From Cristatella mucedo (taxonomy: Eukaryota; Bryozoa; Phylactolaemata; Cristatellidae): a stretch of 37,500 bases of DNA. Made by a program: the position numbers and the translations under genes. Within the stretch, counting starts at the first letter, position 1, and the number at the start of each line of letters is the position of its first letter. The notes below the pieces were generated by a model that saw only the letters and a program-made list of their open reading frames with translations, did not search any database and was not told where the DNA came from. The DNA is taken from assembly GCA_009760855.2 (NCBI GenBank), contig WPIO01000015.1, forward strand, positions 5,665,001 to 5,702,500, given 5' to 3'. Below, in pieces: positions 11,625 through 21,614 of this stretch.

Positions 11625-12290
11625 ACCCGACGAACGAGCGTCGGGCTGGCTTATAGGCAGCACGCACAGGATGCTAGCACCTCACTCGCCCGTTCGTCAC
11701 TTCGCTCTCTATCGTTTTGCCTCTAACGTCTCGTCGGTGGCAGGCGCGACTGCTGCTGCCACCGCCGCCACTGCTTTGCTTGAGAAAAGCACGCCCCCCC
11801 CCGCGGCCCAAGGAAGTGGTCTCCGAGTAGCAAAGTGGCCTGAGCTGCCTGAATCTCAGAGTGGCCTCCTCTCGTTGCGAGACTCCCGAGGTATGCCAGC
11901 ATGCGGAACGCGAGGGACGGACAACGCCGTCTGGTGTCGGGCTACTCAAGGCCGTCGTTTTTCAGAAGCCGTAGCAAACACGACGTGCTAGGCGCCGGCG
12001 TCGCCGTCTGCATTATTCACTTCGGTGGACGCATTCTAAAGCGCGAGTGCGTCGCCAACGGTGACGGCTTGGATTTTTTGCTAGTGGGAGAAGCCGCTCT
12101 CCCATTGTCCGACGGCTCCCACGTGGAACTACCCTCTCGGTCCGCTCTCGGTCCTTAGCTTTTCTTCATTTATGCCTTGTCTCTCGGGATAGCGATGCAG
12201 GCCAACGGCACCGGATATCGCATCTTCACTCACGATACCTAGCAGCGTGCTTGTTGTTTACATATGTGGAGTCCAGCTCTGCAGCAGCTG
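11625..12290. other. GC-rich block without recognised gene
   Basis: CpG-rich from about 11680 to 12150. Two opposed frames (11620-11991 plus, 11674-11949 minus) overlap; neither has a recognisable domain, and both look like GC-rich chance frames. Confidence 0.4.
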
Positions 12291-12294
12291 ATTA

Positions 12295-12362
12295 AGTGAA
12301 CGATTGCCTCGCAGACATTCAATCCGTCGCCAGTTCTCTAAAGCTAAGCGACGATAACCGAA
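12295..12362 (+). mobile_element. possible LINE reverse transcriptase trace
   Basis: The plus frame reads NDCLADIQSVASSLKLSDDN, resembling the conserved C..DI..WM..N.LKLN..KTE segment just after the reverse transcriptase active site of L2/CR1-like LINEs. The match is short and stops soon after, so this is tentative. Confidence 0.4.
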
Positions 12363-12602
12363 GATGAACTCTCTTCCAATCAACGAACACCCAAGGAGAA
12401 CGGCTGCGCATAGAGTTATTGCACTTCTAAGTGCCGGAGCTGCAGTGGACCATCTTTATGCTCACAGAATTTAGCTATCCTCTCCGACAACTATTCAGAA
12501 TAACGATCCGCAGCGGTGCGTCGCGTTCGATCCTTGTCTGCAGTTAGAAACTGTCTACCGCGGTAGTTGAAAAACCATCTTGCTGGCTCCCTAGTTCTTT
12601 CA

Positions 12603-12772
12603 GGGCTGTGATGGTGCATTAGGTAAGGCGGTTGCTTTTCACGACCTTGGTCCTGTAGTCTTAGGTTCGAATCCTGCTGTGTGCGATCCTTTATTGCCGC
12701 TGCAAGAGGTGGTGATAGCCGTAAAGGCTCTTCTGTTCCTTTATAAAAGAGGCTATTAAATCAGCCTGTAAA
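12603..12772 (+). mobile_element. SINE-A copy 6
   Basis: gtgatggtgcattaggtaag and gcggttgcttttcacgacc, then ggttcgaatcc at 12664-12674 (B box), cctttattgccgctgcaaga, ggtggtgatagccgtaaagg, ctcttctg and a tail ending ctattaaatcagcc. Collinear with copy 5 over its whole length. Confidence 0.9.
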
Positions 12773-13074
12773 AGGCTGATCTAATGTAATTCAGTTGTAG
12801 CCCACCTTTCAAAAATCATTAAACTCTATAGTTGGCGATGAATATTACAGCAAGGTTAGTCAAAATATCTAAGAGATTTAGCAATGCGTCTCCGTTAATG
12901 AAAGAGTTTTCGATAGCTCCCCGGACAAAATTCTTACTCTGACTAACGTGGCCCATCTTGGCTTGGCCTACCCGTTCCTAGCTGAACTGCCGTATCATTT
13001 TTAACGGCCTCGTACCCTCGGGTCTTCTATAGACAATACATTAGCCTGCCCAAAATACACCGATAATCGTCGTT
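12773..13074. other. unassigned sequence
   Basis: No frame, repeat or family match recognised. Confidence 0.4.
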
Positions 13075-13345
13075 GACAGAAGTTTTTGCTCAGACGGTCT
13101 TAGACTGTGCAACAACTCACTTCAACAATTTTTACCCAATGATGTCTGCTCTCCTGCTGCCGACAGTGGCACATCCTTTCCAGCCATCGCGAGCATTATT
13201 TCTGTACCACTCACTTCCTCGATTGCTTACTTCCTCCATTCAGCTATGCTTACCGCTGTCGTTCTGTTTCGCTGTATTCAGTCGGTTGGCTAAGTTCACG
13301 CAACGAAAGCGGCAAGGGCTTTTATTTTTACGATACCAAACTCTT
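13075..13345 (+). mobile_element. LINE-I 3' fragment, diverged
   Basis: Collinear with the copy at 13790-14020: acaatttttacccaatgatg, ctgctgccgacagtggcaca, tcctttccagc, tactt...attcagctatgctta and gtcggttggctaagttcacg. Further along, gaaagcggcaagggctttta corresponds to the gaaagccgcttaggct of the LINE-I tail. The nucleotide similarity is patchy and no intact LINE frame remains; the plus frame 13073-13423 is partly a remnant. Confidence 0.65.
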
Positions 13346-13364
13346 CCGACCAACGCCAACTTAG

Positions 13365-13425
13365 TCTTATATAAATATATATTTATTTATACACGTGTGT
13401 GTGCATATAATGTATATGTATAATG

Positions 13426-13468
<43 letters not shown>
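13365..13468. repeat. AT-rich block and (TA)n array
   Basis: tatatttatttata variants from 13365, a pure TA run from about 13428 to 13468, then text (ctgctgaatcagctaacctt) like that flanking the TA array at 11447 and 11581. Confidence 0.93.
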
Positions 13469-13470
<2 letters not shown>

Positions 13471-13692
13471 TTTGTGTGTATGGCTGCTGAATCAGCTAAC
13501 CTTTAACTTTAGTCCTTATGGCTTCCTGGAGTTCCAGATGGGTAATAAATTACACCATGGCAAGCAGCCAAGCACGTGACCGGACGCGGGCATCCGCGAA
13601 CGCGGGCGGTTACTGCGACGGCATGCTGCCGCCGCCGGCGGCGCCGCGGGCTAGGGGAATCGCACGAGTCCACGGGTCCGCCGCAGAGCACA

Positions 13693-14115
13693 CCTAGCTG
13701 AACAGCTGCACCAAGTTTCAGCCTCTTCGCGCCCTGAGGTCCTGTGTGGACAAGAAATTCGCTGTTCCATTCCTCCGCTTAAAGACCGTTAGCGACCGAA
13801 GCTTTAGCTCTGCAGGTCCTATACTGCGGAACTCGCTTCCATAATTTTTACGCAACGACAACTACTCTCCAGCTGCCGACTATGGCACATCCTTTTCAGC
13901 GGTCCTGAGCTGCTACTTCCATGCTACTCACTACCTCAACTGCTCTCCTGACTCTGCTATGCTTCCCACTTTCTCTTTGTTGCGTGAGACGAAGTCTGTT
14001 GGCTACCGAATGCGTACCGAAAGCCGCTTAGGCTGTGAGTGCGCTATACAAAACTCTCCTGCGTAACACCCACATGGTCTTTATGACTTTGTGGAGTTAC
14101 AGACGGAGATACATT
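13693..14115 (+). mobile_element. LINE-I 3' end, plus-strand copy with complete tail
   Basis: It starts abruptly at 13693 after a GC-rich flank, so it is 5'-truncated, as is usual for LINE insertions. Positions 13693-14011 are the end of the reverse transcriptase coding part, read in parallel with the minus frame at 14097-14633. Positions 14012-14115 are the tail (gaaagccgcttaggctgtga, gcgctatacaaaactctcct, then the end gacggagatacatt). The tail is shared almost exactly with 23259-23362. Its coding part is about 97% identical to the inverted neighbour, so one was probably copied from the other recently. Confidence 0.9.
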
Positions 14116-14433
14116 CGGTAGCCAACAGACTTCATCTCACGCCACAAAGGCAGAAAGGTGGGAAGCATAGCAGAGTCAGGAGAGCAGTTGAGGTAGTGAG
14201 TAGCATGGAAGTAGCAGCTCAGGACCGCTGAAAAGGATGTGCCATAGTCGGCAGCTGGAGAGTAGTTGTCGTTGCGTAAAAATTGTGGAACCGAGTTCCG
14301 CAGTATAGGACCTGCAGAGCTAAAGCTTCGGTCGCTAACGGTCTTTAAGCGGAGGAATGGAACAGCGAATTTCTTGTCCACACAGGACCTCAGGGCGCGA
14401 AGAGGCTGAAACTGGTGTAGCTGTTCAGCTAGG
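13693..14433. repeat. large inverted repeat: 319-bp and 321-bp LINE-I arms, 101-bp spacer
   Basis: The left arm 13693-14011 and the right arm 14113-14433 are reverse complements with about eight differences by eye (for example a one-base indel near 13715, two substitutions near 13850, and a small cluster near 13975). The spacer 14012-14112 is the 3' tail of the left copy. A read-through transcript on either strand could fold into a hairpin of about 320 bp. Confidence 0.93.
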
Positions 14434-14633
14434 TACGAAGGAGCCAAGCCGTGGTGGACCTTGTGGGTCAGCGTAAGAACTTCGGTCTGTATCCGTTGAT
14501 CGACCGGCATCCGGCCCAGCTCTTTTAGCAATGAAGACAAGTGCTCAAACCGCTGGGACTTGACGACTAGCCTTGCAGCCATATTCAGAGTCAGCTGCAG
14601 TGGCCTAATAGCTTTCGTTTGCAGCCCAGCCAA
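14097..14633 (-). pseudogene. LINE-I reverse transcriptase C-terminal fragment, longest open LINE frame in the window
   Basis: An open minus frame of 178 codons. It contains LAGLQTKAIRPLQL and NMAARLV, then LLKELGRMPVDQRI, LTHKVHHGLAPSYLAEQL, FQPLRALRSCVDKK, and PFLRLKTVSDRSFSSAGPIL followed by RNSVPQFLR. This is the well-known thumb and C-terminal segment of L2/CR1-like reverse transcriptases (LQ..QN.AARL, L..LHWLPV..RI, K..HG.AP.YL, LRS, the GDRSFS..AP.LWNSLP type). Upstream (14640-14700), in another frame, is SRLDYCNSLLAGLQ, so a frameshift lies near 14640. The first codon is TTG within the domain, so this is a 5'-truncated remnant, not a gene start. Catalytic residues (FADD box) are absent. 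Confidence 0.88.
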
Positions 14634-14830
14634 AAGGGAGTTACAATAATCAAGCCGAGACAGAACTAAGGAGCTAGTTAATTTTTTTTACAAGCCACTG
14701 TGGAAGACAGCTCCAAATCTTGGATAGTGATCGGACGTGATGGCTAGCTGTAGAAGCAGTCTTCTGAATGAAGCTCTTAAAATTTAGGCAGCTGTCGAAA
14801 AGGATACCTAAATTTCAAGCACACTGTGAT
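14434..14830 (-). mobile_element. LINE-I upstream part of the minus-strand copy
   Basis: This continues the minus copy beyond the inverted repeat, toward its 5' side. Translation gives SRLDYCNSLLAGL around 14660 and a decayed segment to about 14830. It matches 256-390 collinearly (ctagctgtagaagcagtctt). A run of eight T lies at 14683-14690. It fades into the GC-rich block near 14860. Confidence 0.8.
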
Positions 14831-15176
14831 GGTCGCACGATAGCATCACCAATTAGAAGAGCAAATCGGGACGTGCCTCGCCAGCTCTCGCTGCCGGCCG
14901 TCGCAGGGACTCACGCGGCAGCCGGCGGGCCGGCAGCGCGAAGAATTGCTCGCTTGCCTCTAGACGGCGCTACTAGCGGGCCGTCGCCCCTGCGCGGGTA
15001 ACCGCTGGCAACCGCGGCGAGCAAACCGTGGTGTGCAACCGTGGCGGCGGAAGCCGGCCTTCGGCCCAGCGTGCGCATAGCCGTTCTGGTAGCTCACGCA
15101 GCGGTACGCCTGAACGCGCTCTTCCGGCGATATTCTCGTCAGCCCGCTAATTCTGCAGCTCAGCAGAATAGCGGCG

Positions 15177-15208
<32 letters not shown>
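15177..15208. repeat. (TAA)n microsatellite
   Basis: About ten uninterrupted taa units inside an otherwise GC-rich block. Confidence 0.97.
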
Positions 15209-15209
<1 letters not shown>

Positions 15210-15639
15210 GATAACCTCTGACTGCGGCCTTGCTCTCGCGTCCCTGGGCAATAGTCGGCGTCGCCCGGCTAAGCGAGCGACCGCGATGGACGCACGCAAA
15301 CTGTTACCGGCCCGACGGCCGTCTGCCGCGGTAAATGAACAAACTCGCTGAACCCGAACGATGATTCCGCGTACTACTGGAGCCAGGCGCGTCCGCGTCT
15401 GTCGAGACCGGCGCGAGCGGCGGCGGCTTCCCAGCACCGGCGGTGCCTGACGGCCGCAAGCGCGGGCGCCGAGGACTGACCGCTGCAGCAGCCGACGAAG
15501 TGGCATTTAAGAGCCCGGTCGAGAGCGTCTCGGGCGCGTCTTGCTACATCGACCATTCGCTTCCGAGAGGCGCTCGCTATTTGTCTCGTCGACGGCGTGA
15601 CGAAGCGCGCCAAGGGAGACTGCGGCCGGCAATAGGCGC

Positions 15640-15760
15640 CGCCGACGCCGCCGCAGCCGCCGACGCCGCCGCCGACGCCGCCGACGCCGCCGCCGACGCC
15701 GCCGCCGACGCCGCCGCCGACGCCGCCGCCGACGCCGCCGCCGACGCTGCCGCCGACGCT
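15640..15760. repeat. (GCC)n/(GAC) trinucleotide and 9-bp repeat array
   Basis: Units of gccgccgac repeat many times, with drift between gacgcc and gctgcc. One plus frame (15443-15796) reads it as Ala-Ala-Asp repeats and other frames as Arg or Gly runs. Confidence 0.95.
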
Positions 15761-16060
15761 GCCCTGGCGACCCGATCCGCCGCAGGCTGCTACTAGGTCT
15801 CGGCGATGCGTCCAAGCGCCGTCCGCCTCGCGCACCGCAAGTTGAGCTGAGGCGCTCGGGTGCCGGCGTCACCACCCGCTACGCCGCCGCCGCCGCCGAC
15901 GCCGCCGCCGACGCCGCCGCCGACGCTGCCGCCGACGCTGCCCTGGCGACCCGATCCGCCGCAGGCTGCTACTAGGTCTCGGCGATGCGTCCAAGCGCCG
16001 TCCGCCTCGCGCACCGCAAGTTGAGCTGAGGCGCTCGGGTGCCGGCGTCACCACCCGCTA

Positions 16061-16068
<8 letters not shown>
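15711..16068. repeat. 179-bp tandem duplication
   Basis: The segment starting gccctggcgacccgatccgc at 15761 recurs at 15940, and the identity runs through acccgctacgccgccgccgc to about 15893 and 16072. The repeat distance is 179 bp and I saw no mismatch over the roughly 130 bp of non-repetitive sequence. The edges lie inside the GCC/GAC array, suggesting slippage or unequal exchange there. Confidence 0.93.

Positions 16069-16114
<46 letters not shown>
16061..16114. repeat. (CCG)n run
   Basis: About 18 uninterrupted ccg/gcc units at the end of the second 179-bp copy, where the first copy has only about five. Confidence 0.95.
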
Positions 16115-16260
16115 GTCGCTCGCGACGGCGAGCGACGCGAGGGCTGCACGCCGCGCGCGGCTCTTACCTGCCAGCAGCAGTGCCACCGCCGCCGCTGGGA
16201 CGCGGCGCTGAGCCGCCATGAACCTGCCGAGTCTTTACTCCGTCGACGCCTGCGTCCGTT

Positions 16261-16509
16261 AGTAGAAGCCGCGAGGTGTAGAAAACTTCCGAATGCTGCC
16301 CGGTCCGTTCAGCTCCGCTCCATATGGGAAATGCAAATAGTTGTTAATTAATATATTGATGATAGCTGCTCAGCGTTTATAAACCTCGGGGCGGGCCTAG
16401 CTGCCTCTAATGATATGTACTCCGCGGCTGCCCGTGTGTACACAAGCGTAAGCCCAGGCAAGCCTTAATTGATGAGATTTGCGTAGGGACAGCGCGTTTC
16501 ACCCGGTCC
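16261..16509. other. unassigned AT-balanced spacer
   Basis: Lower CpG density between two GC-rich blocks. It contains gttaattaatatattg at about 16343 and no recognised element. Confidence 0.4.
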
Positions 16510-17400
16510 TTTAATTATAGGTCGCCGCGTCAAGGCGCAAAGTCAAGGTTGAGCGGCTTGCGTAGGCGCCAGGCTCGCCGACCCGCGAGCTCCAGCCCTG
16601 CGCCGCGCGCCGCTCGGCCTCAGCCGCCGCCGCTAGGCGGGTGCGCGACCGGGCGGCCGCGAAGCGCCAGCGAGTCCCCAGAAGCCCGACGCGAGCCCGA
16701 GAGCGCGCGCGTCGGAGGTCGGGGCGGAGCGACGATTCGGCGAAAAACGGGAGGCGGCTACTGATCTTCCCCGGCTGGCTGCCTGCCGACTTTCGCGGGC
16801 AGCGAGAGCGGCACCAGCCGCCCCCATTAGCGTCACTTCTAAAGAGTTTCGACCGAGCTCCGGCGCATTCTTCCGCTGCGCTAGGGATTGCCTTTCGTTT
16901 GCCGCCACCGCCAACGGGCCGCCCGGCGTCGTGCCGTCTGCTTGTGGCGGCCGCTCGGCGCACCCCGCCGCCGCTGTGTGCGTGCACTCGTTCTGGGCTA
17001 GTTCCTACGGGCCACACAAGGACGCTGGCTGTCGTCGCCGACCCTGTAGCGCGCGCGCGCTCACGCGTCGTTTTGATCTCGCCCGGGCGGGCGGAGGGGT
17101 ACGGCGCCAGTCTCGAGTCAAACCGCGGCTTCGCGACGGCGCGGCTGGACGGAGGCGGCCGTTTCGGTCACTTCTTCGGTCCATCGATTTCGCCGCGGTG
17201 GCGTGCTGCGGCGGCCGCTGCAGCCGCCGGGCACGATACTGTACGATACGCCGGGCACGATACTTATTTTTGCCCGACACGGATACTTTCTGCCCCTGCA
17301 GCAACCACCTTTGCTTCGCAACCGTGGCGCAACAGTTGGAGCAGCCGTCGCCGTCGTTACCGTCGCGGGGGCCTTTCGGCTCGAGGCTGTCACGACCATT
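16510..17400. other. GC-rich, CpG-rich block
   Basis: The longest frame in the window runs through it (16641-17669, plus). It begins at a GTG with no early ATG, has a low-complexity Arg/Ala/Pro product and overlaps long opposite-strand frames, so I do not call it a gene. A short duplication, tgtacgatacgccgggcacg with a nearby gggcacgatact, lies at 17229-17266. Confidence 0.5.
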
Positions 17401-17528
17401 ACATGATTAGTAATAATGATAATAAAACAGTTGTATGCGGCCCTAATAGAATGAAATCTCTAACCAGGGTCTTTCTATACCTAGGTGTGCTGGAATGGGA
17501 CCGTGTCAGTTGGTTGCGAACTGTGAGT

Positions 17529-17582
17529 GCGCATGGGCACGTGGGCGCGTGGGCACGTGGGCGCGTGGGCATGCGTGGGCAC
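17529..17582. repeat. GC-rich minisatellite carrying CACGTG sites
   Basis: Alternating gggcacgtgggcgcgt units, about three copies, then a variant gggcatgcgtgggc. Two exact cacgtg (E-box) sequences arise from the unit. Confidence 0.85.
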
Positions 17583-17729
17583 TGTGCCGAGGGGAATTCG
17601 CAGACCGAGCACATACTGAGAGAAACCGGTGGGTGGGCTTTGAGCTTCCTTTTAAATTTCGCCGACTGAGGCGGGGCCGTTAACTCGGTCAGCGATGGAA
17701 TTCGTTCTCGCGTGAGCGTGTGAAAGCAG

Positions 17730-17985
17730 GCGCCACTTTGCACTGCTACTTGTACATGAGCTGCACCGGCAGCCCATCATCGTGCATCGACTTCAAGGTT
17801 CTGTCACGCATCTTGCAGATTCCTTCGTTCTCTCTTTCTCTACTTAATTCCTATTCTCCGCAGACTCTAGGCGACTAGTGCAGCCTGTAACCAGTCTCGA
17901 AGCCTGTGGACATCGTACCCCCCCCTGAGCTGTTATGCTCCAACTGCCGAGAGCTTCCCCTACCGACTGCGACCCCCTGACTTTA
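17730..17985 (+). mobile_element. LINE reverse transcriptase C-terminal remnant
   Basis: The plus strand has LLLVHELHRQPI, corresponding to the L..LHWLPV motif, then nucleotide text catcgacttcaaggttctgt that would read IDFKVLS in the adjacent frame, as in LINE-II. Frames are broken and a CCCCCCC run lies at about 17920. A second, oppositely oriented LINE-II piece follows directly. Confidence 0.6.
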
Positions 17986-17989
17986 AAAT

Positions 17990-18690
17990 AGAAGCTGGAA
18001 CCCAGCAGCAGACTCCTAGCAGCGTTCCTTCATATAATAGTATTAATAATACTGCACTTGATAAAGGGGACTTGAAGAACTCGATCTTCTTATAGGCGCT
18101 TTGCATTTGCTGCAAAGGACACACGATCGAATGGTTAGTGGCATCATGCTTGATAAACAACTAGAATACTGTGGTCAGAGATGAAATGCACACGGTCAGC
18201 ATGCAAGAGTGGTTAATGGCAGGATGCAGCAGTGTCGGCACGCGTAAGCACATGAAGGACCAATCACAGGGACCAGCTAAATGCTGTCATAAATGGGGGC
18301 ATTTTAATTTCTTTTTAAACCTGGTCAAGTCAGGAGATGTCGTGACAGAAGTCGGGATTGAGTTCCAGGCTTGGGAGCATACGAACTAAAGGCGGGGTCT
18401 CCAAAAAATGTGAGGTTTGTACGAGGTAGAGGTAAAAGGTTGGATTCCGAAAAGCGGCTGATACGATGCTAAGCCCGGTAGGGGAATAGATCCGATATGT
18501 AGGCTGGAGCCAAAGAATGAAGGGACCTAAAATTGAGCGACAAAACTTAGAAGTCGATCCGTTGCTTGACTGGTAGCCAGTGCAGGTTGGCGAGAAGCGG
18601 TGTGTTGTGGCAACTGCGACGCTCACGACAGACAAGCCTAGCTGCAGTTTTGCACCAGCTGTAAGCACGGTAAGACGAAATGTTCTGAGC
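17990..18690 (-). mobile_element. LINE-II 3' portion with tail
   Basis: Collinear in minus orientation with 1440-2300. The tail is at 18060-18110 (ctcgatcttcttataggcgc then tttgcatttgctgcaaagg). Shared 3' text includes acacgatcgaatggttagtg, ggagatgtcgtgacagaagt, gagttccaggcttgggagca and gacgctcacgacagacaagc. Position 18655 downward encodes the LQLVQN-type end in a broken frame. The frame 18330-18668 runs in the wrong phase and is not the original protein. Confidence 0.82.
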
Positions 18691-19057
18691 GCGCTGGTGC
18701 ATTCAGCAGTTGCACCCTTTTATTGCCACTCAATTGACTCGCTTCCTTTCCGGCGTAGTGACAGAGGCTGACAACAGAATTTTGTTTTTTTTAGGGTGCG
18801 GCACTACTTTCAATTATTATTGTAGCGAGCGCATTGTGCGCGGCGTAAGGAGCGTGGCCAAGCACGCCGCTTCCGATGAATCTCTGAACGCCTGGTGCCA
18901 TCCTCTTACCCGTTGGCCATCCCCCCCCCCCCGCTACCGACGACAGGCGGTCAGCAGCCGCGATGGCCGCCACCGCGAATTAGAGGGCGGGGGGCGATCA
19001 AAATGGACGATGGCTGGGACGTCAGCCGCCAGTGTCGCTCGCGAGGAAGCAGCTCTG

Positions 19058-19185
<128 letters not shown>

Positions 19186-19307
19186 GCGGCGAAGACTTTC
19201 GGAGCTGGAGACTTCGGAACGAACGCTCGCGCGCGGGCGGGCGAGGCGAGTCTGAGTAGTGCCGCTCGCTCGGCGCGGCTCTCGACGGCCCGAGCGAGCG
19301 CTCGCGC

Positions 19308-19316
19308 TATAAAAAG
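19308..19316 (+). promoter_or_regulatory. candidate TATA box
   Basis: tataaaaag stands alone in a CpG-rich setting (ctcgcgctataaaaagcaga). If used, transcription would start near 19338-19340. The purine-rich leader to 19634 has one ATG, at 19488, which opens a frame of about 27 codons that ends before 19635. No clear initiator is visible. Inference only. Confidence 0.35.
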
Positions 19317-19634
19317 CAGACGGAGCGTCGCGGGGCGTGCGCGGGCAGAGCAGCTCGTAGCTTCGCGAAAGGCGAAGAGCGGCTGCGGCTAGCCGCTGCA
19401 GAGCTGCGGCTGAGCTGAGCCTTGAGAGGCCTTTGAGCCGCAGCAGAGCTGAGGCTGAGGTGAGAAGGTCGTCGAGACATCGGAGAAATGAAAAGAGCAA
19501 CAGAGGAAAGGGGCGTGAGAGGTAAAAGGCGAGAGAGCGAAGTGCGAGACCGGGAGAGACCGGCTTAGCGCAATAGCGAGAGAGAAAAGCAAGAGACGCC
19601 GAGCGAGTGAGACGAGACGTTGGCGGCCTGCACC

Positions 19635-20198
19635 ATGGAAGGGTCGCGGCGAGATTCCGGTTTTGACGACAGGCGTAGGAACCGGTGGTGCGGCGTCGGC
19701 GGGCGCTGCCGGCTGGACGCCGTCTTGCGCGGTTCTATCACCGAACGCGTGGCAGCAGCTCGAAACCAGGCGAAATACCGACCGAGGTCAGGGAAACTTG
19801 GCGAGCGAAAGAAAGAGTGCGTTCGGACGCACTCAGCGCGAGCGGCTGGCGAGAGCGAGCCGACGAGGTGCCGGCGAGGGCGCACGCAGGCGTCCGGCCG
19901 TGTTTTGACTCGTGCCGTCGCTCTGGACGCCGCCCGACGGCGAACCGCGCGCGTCGGCTACGGCCCGCTCGTTCCATTGATGTCGGCACGTTACAACGAA
20001 GGGGCAAGTGCGCGCGCGCGCGCCTCTCGCTCGGCAGCACGCGCGCTGGAGCGCGCGCTCCCGCGGGCCGGCCAGCCGCCCCGGCGGCGAGCCAGCTGCA
20101 GCGGCCTGCGACCGGGACGGCGCGAGGCGGCGGCGACGGGTAAACGAACGAGCGACAGGGATACGCGCGACAGATTAGGGAACCGCGCTGCCCGATGA
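19635..20198 (+). CDS. hypothetical first exon or short ORF downstream of the TATA box
   Basis: An ATG at 19635 sits in a strong vertebrate-style start context (caccatggaa). The frame stays open for 187 codons to a stop ending at 20198. The product starts MEGSRRDSGFDDRRRNRW and is rich in Arg, Ala and Ser, with no domain I recognise. In-frame sites with a GT that could serve as a splice donor occur at 19787 (gaggtcagg) and 20140 (cgggtaaac), so the real coding part may be shorter. The opposite strand is also open (19738-20325), which weakens the case. It could be chance GC-rich DNA; I favour it slightly only because of the TATA-leader-ATG order. Confidence 0.18.
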   Translation: MEGSRRDSGFDDRRRNRWCGVGGRCRLDAVLRGSITERVAAARNQAKYRPRSGKLGERKKECVRTHSARAAGESEPTRCRRGRTQASGRVLTRAVALDAARRRTARVGYGPLVPLMSARYNEGASARARASRSAARALERALPRAGQPPRRRASCSGLRPGRREAAATGKRTSDRDTRDRLGNRAAR

Positions 20199-20450
20199 AC
20201 GAACGCGCAGACGCAGCGCGCACGCTCACTGCGCGACGTCGCGCCTTTCCGGGCCGGGGGGACCGTGCCGCGCGTGAGATGCGTGCGCGCTCGCGCGCTC
20301 GTTCTCTCGCACTCGAAGTAAGCACAAGAGCGGCGTAGCGCGCTTCTTCGAGGCCGTCGCTCGGGCCTGCGGCTCAGTAGTCTCTTGCATGGCGCTTTTT
20401 TCGAATGCCGTTCATAAGCGGTGACCAAACGGCACCGAACGCGCGTTCCC

Positions 20451-20775
20451 TAGCGTCTCGCGCCAAGTTGCATAATCGCAGCCTCGTTAAATTGCGGTCT
20501 CAGTAGCCGCTGCGAACTTTAGTACCCTTGGACTTGCGTTCCTCACAGCCCTCGTCGGCGACTAAAACTGGGCTAGGTCGCCGTACGTGTCTGTTAAAAT
20601 TGATTGATCAATGAAACTTCGCCCTCCGGTATCGGTAGTTGCGGATGCACGACGTCTCATTACCCCTAATAATTCTGTGATGTTTCCAATGGGTATCGCG
20701 CGCTATATAAATATGGTGGATCGAGCTTAGATGCACTTCCACTTCACCAGCCTGTTTGCCTGTGATTCATACGTG

Positions 20776-20779
<4 letters not shown>
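20451..20779. other. unassigned sequence
   Basis: CpG density drops. gctatataaatatgg at 20703-20717 looks like a TATA box but also like the end of a SINE-B tail, with no head visible. Nothing else was recognised. Confidence 0.35.
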
Positions 20780-20869
<90 letters not shown>

Positions 20870-20900
20870 CTCTCTCTCTCTCTCGCTCTCTCTCGCTCTC

Positions 20901-20983
<83 letters not shown>

Positions 20984-21015
20984 CTCTCTCTCTCTCGCTC
21001 TCTCTGGCTCTCTCT
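20780..21015. repeat. CT microsatellite with gctc interruptions
   Basis: About 235 bp of CT repeats with single T-to-G changes giving gctc at irregular spacing. Ser-Leu frames here are artefacts. Confidence 0.98.
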
Positions 21016-21265
21016 TTTTTTCTTTCTCGCCGTCTACATATCTAGCTCTCTATCTTTTTCTCTCTATCGTAGCCTCTATCTATCTATGCACTGGTGTTTA
21101 TGTATATACCTGTATCTGTCTGGGCTTGCAGCTAAATACCTGCATCTTTCTCACTGTATCAGAATATGTCACTCCTAAATATATTTACTTATAACTTCCT
21201 GCCTGTAACTGGCTCTCCTCGTTCCCCAAGGCTATGTTCACCATTTTCTCTCTCAAGCAAAAACT

Positions 21266-21613
<348 letters not shown>

Positions 21614-21614
<1 letters not shown>

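Larger units (their letters stand above)
14870..16260. other. strongly CpG-rich block with trinucleotide repeats
   Basis: Nearly 1.4 kb of very high CG density containing a TAA array (15177-15208), a GCC/GAC trinucleotide array (15640-15760), a 179-bp tandem duplication and a CCG run. Several overlapping frames on both strands give poly-Arg, poly-Gly or Ala-Asp products, which I treat as repeat artefacts. It could be the promoter region of an unseen gene, but no core promoter or start could be picked. Confidence 0.6.

Noticed and set aside
15374-15875. Frames encoding Gly-Val-Gly, poly-Arg and Ala-Asp repeats
   Set aside because: All come from one GCC/GAC trinucleotide array read in different phases.
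16641-17669. 342-codon plus frame, longest in the window
   Set aside because: Starts at GTG, has no ATG in its first two thirds, is Arg/Pro/Ala-rich, overlaps long minus frames and runs into a minisatellite.
20703-20717. Second TATA box (gctatataaatatgg)
   Set aside because: The same text occurs at SINE-B ends (gcgctatataaat), and no leader or start codon of note follows before the CT array.
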